Positions 1-5,306 of a stretch of 7,251 nt of DNA are shown in pieces; position 1 is the stretch's first letter, and each line of letters starts with the position of its first letter. Under the pieces are notes generated by a model that searched no databases, had not been told where the DNA came from, and worked only from the letters and a program-made list of their open reading frames with translations. The DNA lies in contig CAZJYC010000102.1 in NCBI GenBank assembly GCA_964550165.1, positions 1-7,251 of the forward strand, written 5' to 3'. Made by a program: the position numbers and the translations under genes. Source of the stretch: CAZJYC01 sp964550165. Lineage in GTDB: Bacteria > Acidobacteriota > Aminicenantia > Aminicenantales > Aminicenantaceae.

Positions 1-118
1 CACCCACCACCATGGGCTTCGGAGGGACGGAAACCAGCGCCTCCCATCCTCACTCTTAAAAATCTCTTTTCCCATCACGAGAAAAAAGATGCTTCCATAG
101 ACAACACGCAAGAAAATT
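1..118. other. left edge, no gene assigned
   Basis: This segment lies downstream of the minus-strand gene that ends at 119. Plus frame 1 is open from the window edge to a TAA at 145-147, frame 2 to a TAG near 110-112 and frame 3 to a TAA at 55-57, so the C-terminal tail of a convergent plus-strand gene could end here. None of the three peptides has a motif I recognise, and I cannot choose between them. On the minus strand an ATG at 75 opens a frame to the edge but has no Shine-Dalgarno sequence. I see no convincing intrinsic terminator; the only pairing is an imperfect AT-rich match between about 63 and 90. Confidence 0.3.
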
Positions 119-1828
119 TTATTTCCTCTCCTCTTCCAGTTTTTTAAGAAGAAGCAGGGTTTCTCGGGTGGGGAAGAGGCTGAAGTCTATTTTCAGCAGT
201 TCAGAGGCCTTTTCGTAGTTCTCGATGATGATGTAGAATTTCGCGGCGTTGAGCAGAACCAGATGATTCTGCGGAAACATAGTTAGTATTCTGTTGACGA
301 TATTCTCTCCTTCTTTGACTTTTCCTTGAAAAGCAAGGAAGAAAGCATAGGTGAGATGAAAATGTTGAGATTGGTAACTTTGGGATTCCATCAATTTACG
401 GAAATACTTTTCTGCCATCGGGAAGTTTTTCTTGAACGTGTAATACTGAGCGAGAGCTTCATAAATTCTTGTTTCATAGATTTTGAGACGGTGATGTTCT
501 TTTTGTGAAAGAACGTCATTGAAAATGTCCAATGCCTTTTTCTCGTCTTTCGGGAGACAGGTCACAGCGATATTGAATTTTGTGATCATATCTTCTCGGT
601 CGATATCTTTAATACTGAGCCAGAAGTCCGTCTCGGTTTTTCCGAAAGCTTTGTTTTTTGGGTGGATCTCTGCAGCATAAAAAAGGGAAACCAATGCAAT
701 AGCAACAAGAGGAACAAATTTATATTTTATCTTAGTAAAAAGTATATAAGCCAGGTAACAGACGAATACGGCAGATGGAGCATAGAGAAAACGCCAGGCC
801 ATAAAGGATGTCGTCGAGGCTGAAAAGATGATGATCAGAGAAGGAAGAAGGAGGACAAAAAAGGAAAAAAACACCAAAGAAAGAATGGGATTCTTCATTT
901 TTTTCCGCAATAAAAGAATTGTCGCAACTGAGAAAAGGAGCACGGTAACAATACCGGCCATTTGATAAAAAATATTTCTGAAAACATCAAAGGAATCGAT
1001 CGTAAGGCTGAGATGGAATGGAAAGAGAAGCCTTATAACATAAAAACCGCTGGCTGCGAAGAAATCCAGAAGAATTCTCCCCGAGTATTCGAAAATCCGC
1101 AAACTTAGGGCTATGTTTCTCAGGATGGCCCAGACAGCAAGGCTTAATCCGAAGGGGATCAACAATATAACGGAATTTTTGAATTTTGGCTCTCTCCAAT
1201 AAAGAATGAGAAAATAAACTGCGATCAAAAATATTGTGTTTTCTTTTGAGAGCAACGATAGGAAATAAAAGAGAGAAGAGACCGCTAGAAATACGGAATT
1301 TTTTGCTTTTAAAAATTTTATGAAAAAGAATACAGAGCAGGCAGCAAAAAGGAAAGAGAGCAGATCTGTTCTCCCTGATATCCAGGAGACATTTTCAAAA
1401 TGAAAAGGAAACAGAGAAAAAAGCAATGAACCAGAAAAAGATAGGACTTTATCCAGGCTTAAGCTTAAGAGAATGAAATACAAGATTACGGTATTCACGA
1501 TCTGGATGAGGATATTTGTTAAATGGAATCCTGCTGGATTAAAACCCCAGATTTTGCAGTCAATCCAGTAGGAGAGAGAGGTTAATGGCCTGTAGAACTG
1601 CCTTATCCGATCCAGGCGGATGCTGTTTTCATCCGTGCCAGAAAGCCCGCCAAAAGGTGTGATCAAGAAATTCTTTAAGAAGCCTTTGATCAACATGTAA
1701 GGATTGTCGCTGATGAAGTATCTGTCGTCCCAGAGGAAATCTCCTTGCATCGACGGAAGAAAAATAGCGAGATTGACCGTGATTAAGAGGAGAACGAAAA
1801 TAAGGTTGAGCGATTTTTTCTGTTTCAA
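119..1828 (-). CDS. TMTC-like GT-C membrane glycosyltransferase homologue with C-terminal TPRs
   Basis: The 569-residue protein has about ten or more hydrophobic membrane segments spread over residues 8-385, then a soluble helical tail (about 415-565) that reads as tetratricopeptide repeats. Features shared with TMTC/GT-C mannosyltransferases are visible: an acidic pair after the first membrane helix (FLWDD, D34-D35), YRPL at 79-82, FHFENVSWISGRTDLL (142-157), LSKE (193-196) and WRFLYAPS (345-352). Family knowledge suggests transfer of a sugar from a lipid-linked donor to proteins or glycans outside the membrane; the acceptor is unknown. The start is TTG at 1828: an in-frame TAA lies only two codons upstream (1832-1834), and the next ATG, at residue 27, would lose the first helix. 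No clear Shine-Dalgarno sequence precedes it. The gene is clearly more AT-rich than the CDF and flavoprotein genes, which may mean transfer. No partner gene is adjacent. The fold-level call is fairly sure; the substrate is not. Confidence 0.8.
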   Translation of the reverse strand: MKQKKSLNLIFVLLLITVNLAIFLPSMQGDFLWDDRYFISDNPYMLIKGFLKNFLITPFGGLSGTDENSIRLDRIRQFYRPLTSLSYWIDCKIWGFNPAGFHLTNILIQIVNTVILYFILLSLSLDKVLSFSGSLLFSLFPFHFENVSWISGRTDLLSFLFAACSVFFFIKFLKAKNSVFLAVSSLFYFLSLLSKENTIFLIAVYFLILYWREPKFKNSVILLIPFGLSLAVWAILRNIALSLRIFEYSGRILLDFFAASGFYVIRLLFPFHLSLTIDSFDVFRNIFYQMAGIVTVLLFSVATILLLRKKMKNPILSLVFFSFFVLLLPSLIIIFSASTTSFMAWRFLYAPSAVFVCYLAYILFTKIKYKFVPLVAIALVSLFYAAEIHPKNKAFGKTETDFWLSIKDIDREDMITKFNIAVTCLPKDEKKALDIFNDVLSQKEHHRLKIYETRIYEALAQYYTFKKNFPMAEKYFRKLMESQSYQSQHFHLTYAFFLAFQGKVKEGENIVNRILTMFPQNHLVLLNAAKFYIIIENYEKASELLKIDFSLFPTRETLLLLKKLEEERK

Positions 1829-1831
1829 TTT

Positions 1832-2002
1832 TTATAATGACGAATATTGAGCTTTTTTTGGATAGAGTTTTTTGCCATGAGGCTTGCTAATCACAGTTTC
1901 AATTAAAGCCGTGACAATCTCAAGATTTATATATGAGGAACGGCGGAATGTCAAATTAGCGGCCGCCCTGGCTCTGCCGGCAAGAGGAAAGGAATGATGC
2001 AT
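1832..2002 (-). other. possible small ORF or gene remnant upstream of the TMTC-like gene
   Basis: A minus-strand frame runs from an ATG at 2002 to a TAA at 1832-1834 (56 codons) and stays open further upstream to a TGA near 2099-2101, about 88 codons in all. The peptide begins MHHSFPLAGRARAAANLTF and later has a basic run KPHGKKLYPKK. I do not recognise it. It ends in the same frame one codon before the TTG of the next gene. The stretch near 1955-1985 is markedly GC-rich against its AT-rich surroundings. No Shine-Dalgarno sequence precedes the ATG, and a good promoter for the next gene lies inside it. It may be a decayed gene end, a dispersed repeat or a chance open frame. Confidence 0.25.
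1926..1954 (-). promoter_or_regulatory. sigma70-type promoter for the TMTC-like gene
   Basis: On the minus strand a perfect TTGACA (1949-1954) is followed after 17 bases by TATAAA (1926-1931). Transcription would start near 1919, giving a 5' leader of about 90 bases before the TTG start at 1828. That leader contains a possible GGCTT/AAGCC pairing. This is the best promoter match in the left half of the window. It lies inside the small open frame at 1832-2002, which argues against that frame being translated from this transcript. Confidence 0.55.
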
Positions 2003-2049
2003 CAAAATGAGATATTTCTTACTGACATCAACATGTCTTTCATAAAATT

Positions 2050-2079
2050 TTGGTTGAAAAATAAAAAAGATGATAGAAT
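2050..2079 (+). promoter_or_regulatory. candidate promoter of the CDF transporter gene
   Basis: TTGGTT (2050-2055) and TAGAAT (2074-2079), 18 bases apart, form a moderate sigma70-like match 55 bases upstream of the ATG at 2134. The stretch between them is A-rich. A stem-loop begins right at the end of the -10 box, so a repressor or an RNA hairpin could act here. Confidence 0.35.
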
Positions 2080-2098
2080 ATTCGATGAAAATCGAATA
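2079..2098 (+). promoter_or_regulatory. 8-bp inverted repeat with GAAA loop, 5' of the CDF gene
   Basis: TATTCGAT (2079-2086) and ATCGAATA (2091-2098) are perfect inverted arms around GAAA. As DNA this could be an operator overlapping the start of transcription; as RNA it is a short stem with a GNRA-type tetraloop in the leader. The octamer TTCGATGA recurs at 2130-2137 over the start codon, where TCGATG-A-CATCGA (2131-2143) is itself a near-palindrome. A metal-responsive regulator is a possible user, but nothing in the sequence proves this. Confidence 0.35.
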
Positions 2099-2133
2099 AA
2101 TTCAACGGGAGATAATTTTTTTTCCTAACTTCG

Positions 2134-3021
2134 ATGACATCGATCAACAAAAAGTCGCTGGGCTACACCGAAGGATTTTTATCGGTCGTTATCAACACTG
2201 CCTTGTTTGTTTTGAAAATTTGGGCGGGAAGCCTCATCGGCTCTGTGGCCATGGTGGCTGACGCCTGGCATACGCTCTCGGATTCACTCACCTCTCTTGT
2301 TGTGGTGTTTGGATTCTGGATGGCGGCTCGGCCGGCTGATAAAAAACACGGCTTCGGCCATGGCCGGGCTGAATCCATCGCCTCTGTGGTCATCGGAACC
2401 CTTCTGGCTGTTGTCGGGATCAGTTTCCTGAAAGAGTCTATTGTTCGCCTCATCAATCGCCAATCCGTAACTTTCGCAACATTTGCCATTGTTGTCTTTC
2501 TGGTCTCAGTCATCCTCAAAGAGGCTTTGGCTCAGTTTGCATTCTGGGCGGGTAAAAAAATCCATTCCAAGTCACTGACTGCGGATGCCTGGCATCATCG
2601 CAGCGATGCCATTGCCTCCGGTCTTATCGTGATCGGCGCGCTCCTGGAAAAGCACTTCTGGTGGATGGATGGTGTCTTGGGAATCGGAGTTTCCCTCTTA
2701 ATCCTTTACGCAGCCTACACCATCATCCGGAGTGCCGCGAGCTACTTGATGGGAGAGTCTCCGACCGAGCATCTGGAGAAGCAAATTCGAGACACGATTC
2801 AATCCGCCCACCCAGCCCTGAACAGCCTTCACCACCTTCATGTCCATGATTATGGTGAACACATGGAGATTACGGCTCATATCAAAGTCCCTCGTAAGAT
2901 GAGTGTGGAGGAAGCTCATGCCATCGCCACCGAGGCCGAAGATCTCCTTAAAAAGAATTTCAAGGCAGAAATAACGATCCACATCGAGCCGTCAGCAGAA
3001 AAGACAAAGTCAAAAAAATAG
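2134..3021 (+). CDS. cation diffusion facilitator (CDF) family metal exporter
   Basis: This 295-residue protein matches the usual CDF length. It should exchange a divalent metal (Zn, Fe, Mn or similar) for protons across the inner membrane, acting as a dimer. Membrane segments occur near 12-30, 34-64, 82-104, 113-137, 151-170 and 178-200. The transport site is visible as paired motifs: DAWHTLSD in helix 2 (H46, D50) and DAWHHRSD in helix 5 (H154, D158). This H/D-H/D arrangement is often seen in zinc-type members. FGHGRAE (74-80) is the conserved loop. The C-terminal cytoplasmic domain (about 208-288) carries H233, H249, H262, H283 and E285, which line up with the regulatory metal sites of E. 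coli YiiP by my reading. The region around 233-243 is unusually His-rich (HHLHVHDYGEH). The ATG at 2134 is forced by an in-frame TAA at 2113-2115. The Shine-Dalgarno sequence is weak (CGGGAGA, about 20 bases away). The gene stands alone, divergent from the TMTC-like gene. The family is certain; the metal is inferred. Confidence 0.95.
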   Translation: MTSINKKSLGYTEGFLSVVINTALFVLKIWAGSLIGSVAMVADAWHTLSDSLTSLVVVFGFWMAARPADKKHGFGHGRAESIASVVIGTLLAVVGISFLKESIVRLINRQSVTFATFAIVVFLVSVILKEALAQFAFWAGKKIHSKSLTADAWHHRSDAIASGLIVIGALLEKHFWWMDGVLGIGVSLLILYAAYTIIRSAASYLMGESPTEHLEKQIRDTIQSAHPALNSLHHLHVHDYGEHMEITAHIKVPRKMSVEEAHAIATEAEDLLKKNFKAEITIHIEPSAEKTKSKK

Positions 3022-3061
3022 ATATCTTCTGGCCCTATCTTATTTGTCCTGGTTTCAGATA

Positions 3062-3156
3062 TAATACAAACGCACTAAATGTCGTTACACGGTCATGCGA
3101 GCGATCGGAGGGAGCGCGGCAATAACAATGTGAAGATATTTAATGCGTTTGTATTA
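3062..3156. repeat. 95-bp palindromic element with 19-bp inverted ends (MITE/REP-like)
   Basis: The left arm 3062-3080 and right arm 3138-3156 are inverted copies matching at 18 of 19 positions, the one difference being a transition at 3075/3143. Both ends finish in TA, which would fit insertion at a TA target as made by IS630/mariner-type transposases, though TA is also simply part of the palindrome. The 57-base centre contains CATGCGAGCGATCGGAGG followed by GAGCGCGGCAATAAC. From memory, closely similar short motifs recur in intergenic regions of many genomes. The element has no coding capacity. It sits between two genes that converge on it, so its hairpin could also stop transcription from both sides, although no U-run follows it. 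Confidence 0.7.
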
Positions 3157-3252
3157 GCTCCGTAATATGACATCGATTTTTATTCATCTATTAGAGTTTT
3201 GGATTGGGATTATAGGGAAGCGTCTCGTCCGTTCGGTTTAAAGAGAAAGGAA

Positions 3253-3876
3253 TTAACCCTTTTTCCCCTTGCCTTTGCCGCCTCCTTTTTCTTCGCTGGC
3301 CTGCTCTTGATACACTGAACCCAGACCTAAGTAGGCCCCATTATCGAGGCGGAGGACATCATCCTGGCTGACTTGGGCTGTCAGAGGTGGAGCGCTTTTC
3401 CCATCTTTACCCATGCTGAAGAGGTCGAAATCTGTATTTAAATCGTGCGCAGAATAGACCTTCCGCTCATGGCCGACTTTTACCTTATCTCCACCTTCAA
3501 TTCTCAAATATTGGTATGGATTCCCCCAAGGGTCTGTTTTATGTCCGAATCCGATATCATTCAAGCTATCCGGGAATGCATTGTTGTCGAGCAGATACTC
3601 GTTAATCCACTTGGAAATCATTTTGATATCATTTATAGCCCTGTTTATTTTTGCTCTCTCGAGCTGATTCAGGTAGGCGGAACCCGCAGCGGACAGAATT
3701 ATGGCAATCATCGCTATGATACAGAGCATCTCGATAAGGGTAAAGCCGCGCCGGAGTCGTTGAATAGGGAGAAAAGCCGCATTTAGAGAATAACAGGGAT
3801 TTTGATAATGTGCAGAGGATGATTTTGACAAAGTTTTTCGCCGGAATATCGATTGGAATATTTTTAGTTGGAACAT
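3253..3876 (-). CDS. GspG-like pseudopilin (class III prepilin), long leader and Lys/Gly-rich tail
   Basis: Numbering from an ATG at 3882 gives 209 residues. The prepilin peptidase site is clear: RRG|FTLIE, with cleavage before F47 and Glu at mature position 5, then a hydrophobic helix (about 52-70). The rest fits GspG: a helical segment, DPWGNPYQY (117-125) and the acidic loop DLFSMGKDGK (153-162). The family forms the shaft of the type II secretion pseudopilus. Two things are odd: a leader of 46 residues instead of the usual 5-15, and a charged tail EEKGGGKGKGKKG. I prefer the second ATG (3876), because AAGGAA at 3883-3888 touches the first ATG but is well spaced for the second. No in-frame ATG, GTG or TTG gives a short leader. 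It follows the coiled-coil membrane protein gene (ending at 3891) by only 14 bases, so the two are very probably co-transcribed. No other secretion genes are in view, so its exact machine is unknown. Confidence 0.85.
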   Translation of the reverse strand: MFQLKIFQSIFRRKTLSKSSSAHYQNPCYSLNAAFLPIQRLRRGFTLIEMLCIIAMIAIILSAAGSAYLNQLERAKINRAINDIKMISKWINEYLLDNNAFPDSLNDIGFGHKTDPWGNPYQYLRIEGGDKVKVGHERKVYSAHDLNTDFDLFSMGKDGKSAPPLTAQVSQDDVLRLDNGAYLGLGSVYQEQASEEKGGGKGKGKKG

Positions 3877-3882
3877 GGTCAT

Positions 3883-3888
3883 TTCCTT
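3883..3888 (-). promoter_or_regulatory. Shine-Dalgarno site deciding the pseudopilin start
   Basis: The minus strand reads AAGGAA immediately before ATGACCATG. The spacing to the first ATG (3882) is too short for normal initiation; the second ATG (3876) lies six bases beyond the site. This supports starting the second pseudopilin at 3876. The site lies in the short gap after the TAG (3891-3893) of the upstream gene. Confidence 0.5.
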
Positions 3889-3890
3889 TT

Positions 3891-4169
3891 CTATGTCTTT
3901 GATGGCTCTAAATTTTCCGTTTTCTCTTTAAGGGCTTTCAGTTCTTTTTCAAGATTCAGCACTTTTGTCATCAGCATTTCTTTTTCTTTCTTTCTCATCT
4001 TCCCCAGAACTCTACCCAGCATGGCAATGGTGCAAACGAGAAGCAGAACGCTCAACATGGATGCATTAAAAAATGGAACTTTTAGCTTATTCAAGAAGGG
4101 AAGAATGGCCAGATCGGACAGATAAGATAAGACGGTATAAACAGCCAGGGTTATAAGCCAGATTAACAT
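3891..4169 (-). CDS. small membrane protein with two TM segments and a C-terminal coiled coil
   Basis: I do not recognise this 92-residue protein as a named family. Residues 2-25 (LIWLITLAVYTVLSYLSDLA and onward) and about 38-55 (MLSVLLLVCTIAMLGRVLG) are hydrophobic and likely to cross the membrane. Residues 56-90 are highly charged with heptad-like leucines (VLNLEKELKALKEKTENLE), predicting a coiled coil. Basic residues KMRKKEK after the second helix suggest, by the positive-inside rule, that the coiled coil is cytoplasmic. Start ATG 4169 has an excellent Shine-Dalgarno AGGAGG at 4176-4181, six bases away. Its TAG is 14 bases before the preferred start of the GspG-like gene, so the two form a transcription unit. 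A role in tethering or assembling a pilin-like fibre, in the manner of the small bitopic platform subunits GspL/M or PilN/O, is an inference from context only. Confidence 0.8.
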   Translation of the reverse strand: MLIWLITLAVYTVLSYLSDLAILPFLNKLKVPFFNASMLSVLLLVCTIAMLGRVLGKMRKKEKEMLMTKVLNLEKELKALKEKTENLEPSKT

Positions 4170-4242
4170 TTATTGCCTCCTCTTCCTTCCCAAAGGGAAT
4201 GAATGTTGATTCATACTTTATAGTCCTTGCCTTTATGCTATA

Positions 4243-4271
4243 TTCATAGAACTAATTTATTATAATTTCAA
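4243..4271 (-). promoter_or_regulatory. candidate promoter of the coiled-coil protein/pseudopilin unit
   Basis: On the minus strand TTGAAA (4266-4271) and TATGAA (4243-4248) lie 17 bases apart, in an AT-rich stretch about 75 bases upstream of the ATG at 4169. The match is moderate and AT-rich DNA gives such matches by chance. AATTTCA (4264-4270) and TGAAATT (4281-4287) form an inverted pair over the -35 region that might be an operator. Confidence 0.35.
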
Positions 4272-4364
4272 TACTTTTTTTGAAATTCAATAGCCTTTAA
4301 GGATGAATGAGGAGGTGAACTTAGATTCTTAAGATGGAGGTCAGATTCAAGATATTATGCAAAG

Positions 4365-4565
4365 TTATGAAATAATAATTCCTTTGGAAAGGTCATCCAA
4401 TAAGGCGACTTTCTTGTCATGTGCGTCAGGGAGTTCTTCGAAAGCAACCGCCCGCCCATCTTTGAGAGTCAATGCCCGTGAGGCTGAAGGGACAAATGGT
4501 TCGATGAAATGGGAGACCTTTAGGTGCCGGTTGCGGCAAGTCTTGGCGCCCGAATCCAGGAACCG
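4365..4565 (-). pseudogene. orphan coding-like open frame, possible gene remnant
   Basis: A minus-strand frame runs from a TAA at 4566-4568 to a TAA at 4365-4367 (66 codons) and overlaps the end of the pseudopilin gene in another frame. Its second half reads like real protein: VSHFIEPFVPSASRALTL, then KDGRAVAFEELPDAHDKK and VALLDDLSKGIIIS. It has no ATG or GTG; the only common alternative start is a TTG at 4472, without a Shine-Dalgarno sequence, giving 35 residues. I recognise no family. The upstream pseudopilin ends in a normal-looking way (NGSWIRAP...), so this is not simply its frameshifted C-terminus. It may be the 3' remnant of a gene that lost its front. The opposite strand is also open (4357-4575), but that peptide is serine-rich and looks like a shadow. 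Confidence 0.3.
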
Positions 4566-5050
4566 TTATACATGACCAGGTCTCTTTGGAAGTGGGCCTT
4601 TTGATAGATCACATAAAGTCCGCTTCCTGGATCGTTTGGGTTGTAAGTAAAACTTTCCTGTGTTCTATCGCTTCCAAAGGAAGCGACGATATAATCGTCG
4701 GAGGCTGAGCCTGAAATTCCGTATTCCACGGCAGCCGATCCACACCAGACATGGTATCCCGTGCCCCACTTGTCGGTCACCGGAAGGACTCTGATATAGA
4801 AAGGGCAGATGGAGGTGTAAAAAGCGGAGGCAGCGTCGTAGCTTCCATCCTGTTCTGGGGCTGACGCATGATCTGTCACATAATCCGCAAGAGCCGTGGA
4901 AATGCTGCTGATATCTTTCATGGAGCTTTTTTGCTTTGCTTTCTCAATGGCCGTCAGGGCATTGGGAATGAGTGTGGCAGAGAGAATGCCGATGATGGCC
5001 ACCACCACAAGGAGTTCAATGATCGTGAATCCACTGGCTCTTTTTCGCAT
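4520..5050 (-). CDS. GspG/PulG-like pseudopilin (prepilin-type N-terminal cleavage/methylation)
   Basis: This 176-residue protein begins MRKRASG|FTIIELLVVVAI, a textbook class III prepilin signal: short basic leader, cleavage after G7, Glu at mature position 5 (E12) and a hydrophobic helix to about residue 29. A helix with AIEKAKQKSSMKDISSI follows, then DKWGTGYHVWCG (93-104), the counterpart of the GspG DPWGxPY motif. The later DDYIVASFGSD and DLVMYNGSWIRAP are of a style I associate with pseudopilins from uncultured lineages. After cleavage and methylation by a prepilin peptidase it would join a periplasmic pseudopilus or pilus. Two cysteines (C82, C103) could form a disulfide. The gene has its own strong promoter and a hairpin over its Shine-Dalgarno sequence, and it is separated from the second pseudopilin by an orphan frame and the coiled-coil gene. 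No assembly genes are visible, so it could equally serve a type IV pilus-like machine. Confidence 0.88.
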   Translation of the reverse strand: MRKRASGFTIIELLVVVAIIGILSATLIPNALTAIEKAKQKSSMKDISSISTALADYVTDHASAPEQDGSYDAASAFYTSICPFYIRVLPVTDKWGTGYHVWCGSAAVEYGISGSASDDYIVASFGSDRTQESFTYNPNDPGSGLYVIYQKAHFQRDLVMYNGSWIRAPRLAATGT

Positions 5051-5066
5051 AGAGGTTTTGCCTCTA
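5050..5066 (-). promoter_or_regulatory. hairpin masking the ribosome-binding site of the pseudopilin gene
   Basis: The minus strand reads TAGAGG-CAAAA-CCTCTA followed by TG, so a perfect 6-bp stem with a 5-base loop contains the only Shine-Dalgarno-like sequence (GAGG) and pairs the A of the ATG at 5050. Given the promoter at 5072-5099, transcription should begin about here, making the whole leader little more than this hairpin. A translational brake or an RNA-stabilising 5' stem are the likely roles. By chance a stem of this size is not rare, but its placement is striking. Confidence 0.5.
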
Positions 5067-5071
5067 AATTT

Positions 5072-5099
5072 AATATAATGAATTTTCTCTCTCAGTCAA
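5072..5099 (-). promoter_or_regulatory. sigma70-type promoter of the GspG-like gene
   Basis: On the minus strand TTGACT (5094-5099) and TATATT (5072-5077) are separated by 16 bases, each matching the consensus at five of six positions. Transcription would start near 5064-5066, about 15 bases before the ATG at 5050. Confidence 0.55.
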
Positions 5100-5208
5100 T
5101 GGTCACTTTCGGTGAAATCAAAGAGGATATTTTTTGCCGTTAAACGCCCTTTTGCGAGGAGTTACGCTCATCTTAAAGGATTAGTCCCCTCTCATTTTTA
5201 CCCTCATG

Positions 5209-5256
5209 GATGATCGGTCTATAAGCCCTGCGGCTTGTTGCTTGGAACCGATCGTC
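5209..5256. promoter_or_regulatory. two-tier stem-loop in the spacer between the pseudopilin and RsbRD-N genes
   Basis: The outer arms 5209-5218 and 5247-5256 (GATGATCGGT against ACCGATCGTC) pair at nine of ten positions, the tenth being T/G. Inside, AAGCC (5223-5227) and GGCTT (5232-5236) close a CTGC loop. The structure lies about 50 bases after the end of the RsbRD-N-like gene on its transcript, but no U-run follows on either strand, so it is not a standard intrinsic terminator. It could be a degenerate terminator, an RNA element or a small repeat. The rest of the 256-base spacer shows only the promoter and hairpin noted for the pseudopilin gene. Confidence 0.4.
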
Positions 5257-5306
5257 GAGGGATTCAAGAAGATGCGCTCCTTTTTCTCAGGGATTAATGA
5301 AAACAG

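Noticed and set aside
2163..2519. Minus-strand open frames inside the CDF gene
   Set aside because: Shadows of a gene with unmistakable CDF motifs on the plus strand.
2134..3178. 11-base repeat ATGACATCGAT at 2134-2144 and 3168-3178, the latter opening a 24-codon frame
   Set aside because: Eleven-base matches are expected by chance in a window of this size, and the short frame lacks a ribosome-binding site.
4303..4375. Plus-strand AGGAGGTGA (4310-4318) followed by an ATG at 4334
   Set aside because: The ATG opens only 13 codons and lies 15 bases away; another ATG at 4303 gives nine codons. A good Shine-Dalgarno sequence without a gene.
4357..4575. Plus-strand 72-codon open frame
   Set aside because: No Shine-Dalgarno sequence, serine-rich shadow-like composition, and it is antisense to the more protein-like minus frame and to the pseudopilin end.
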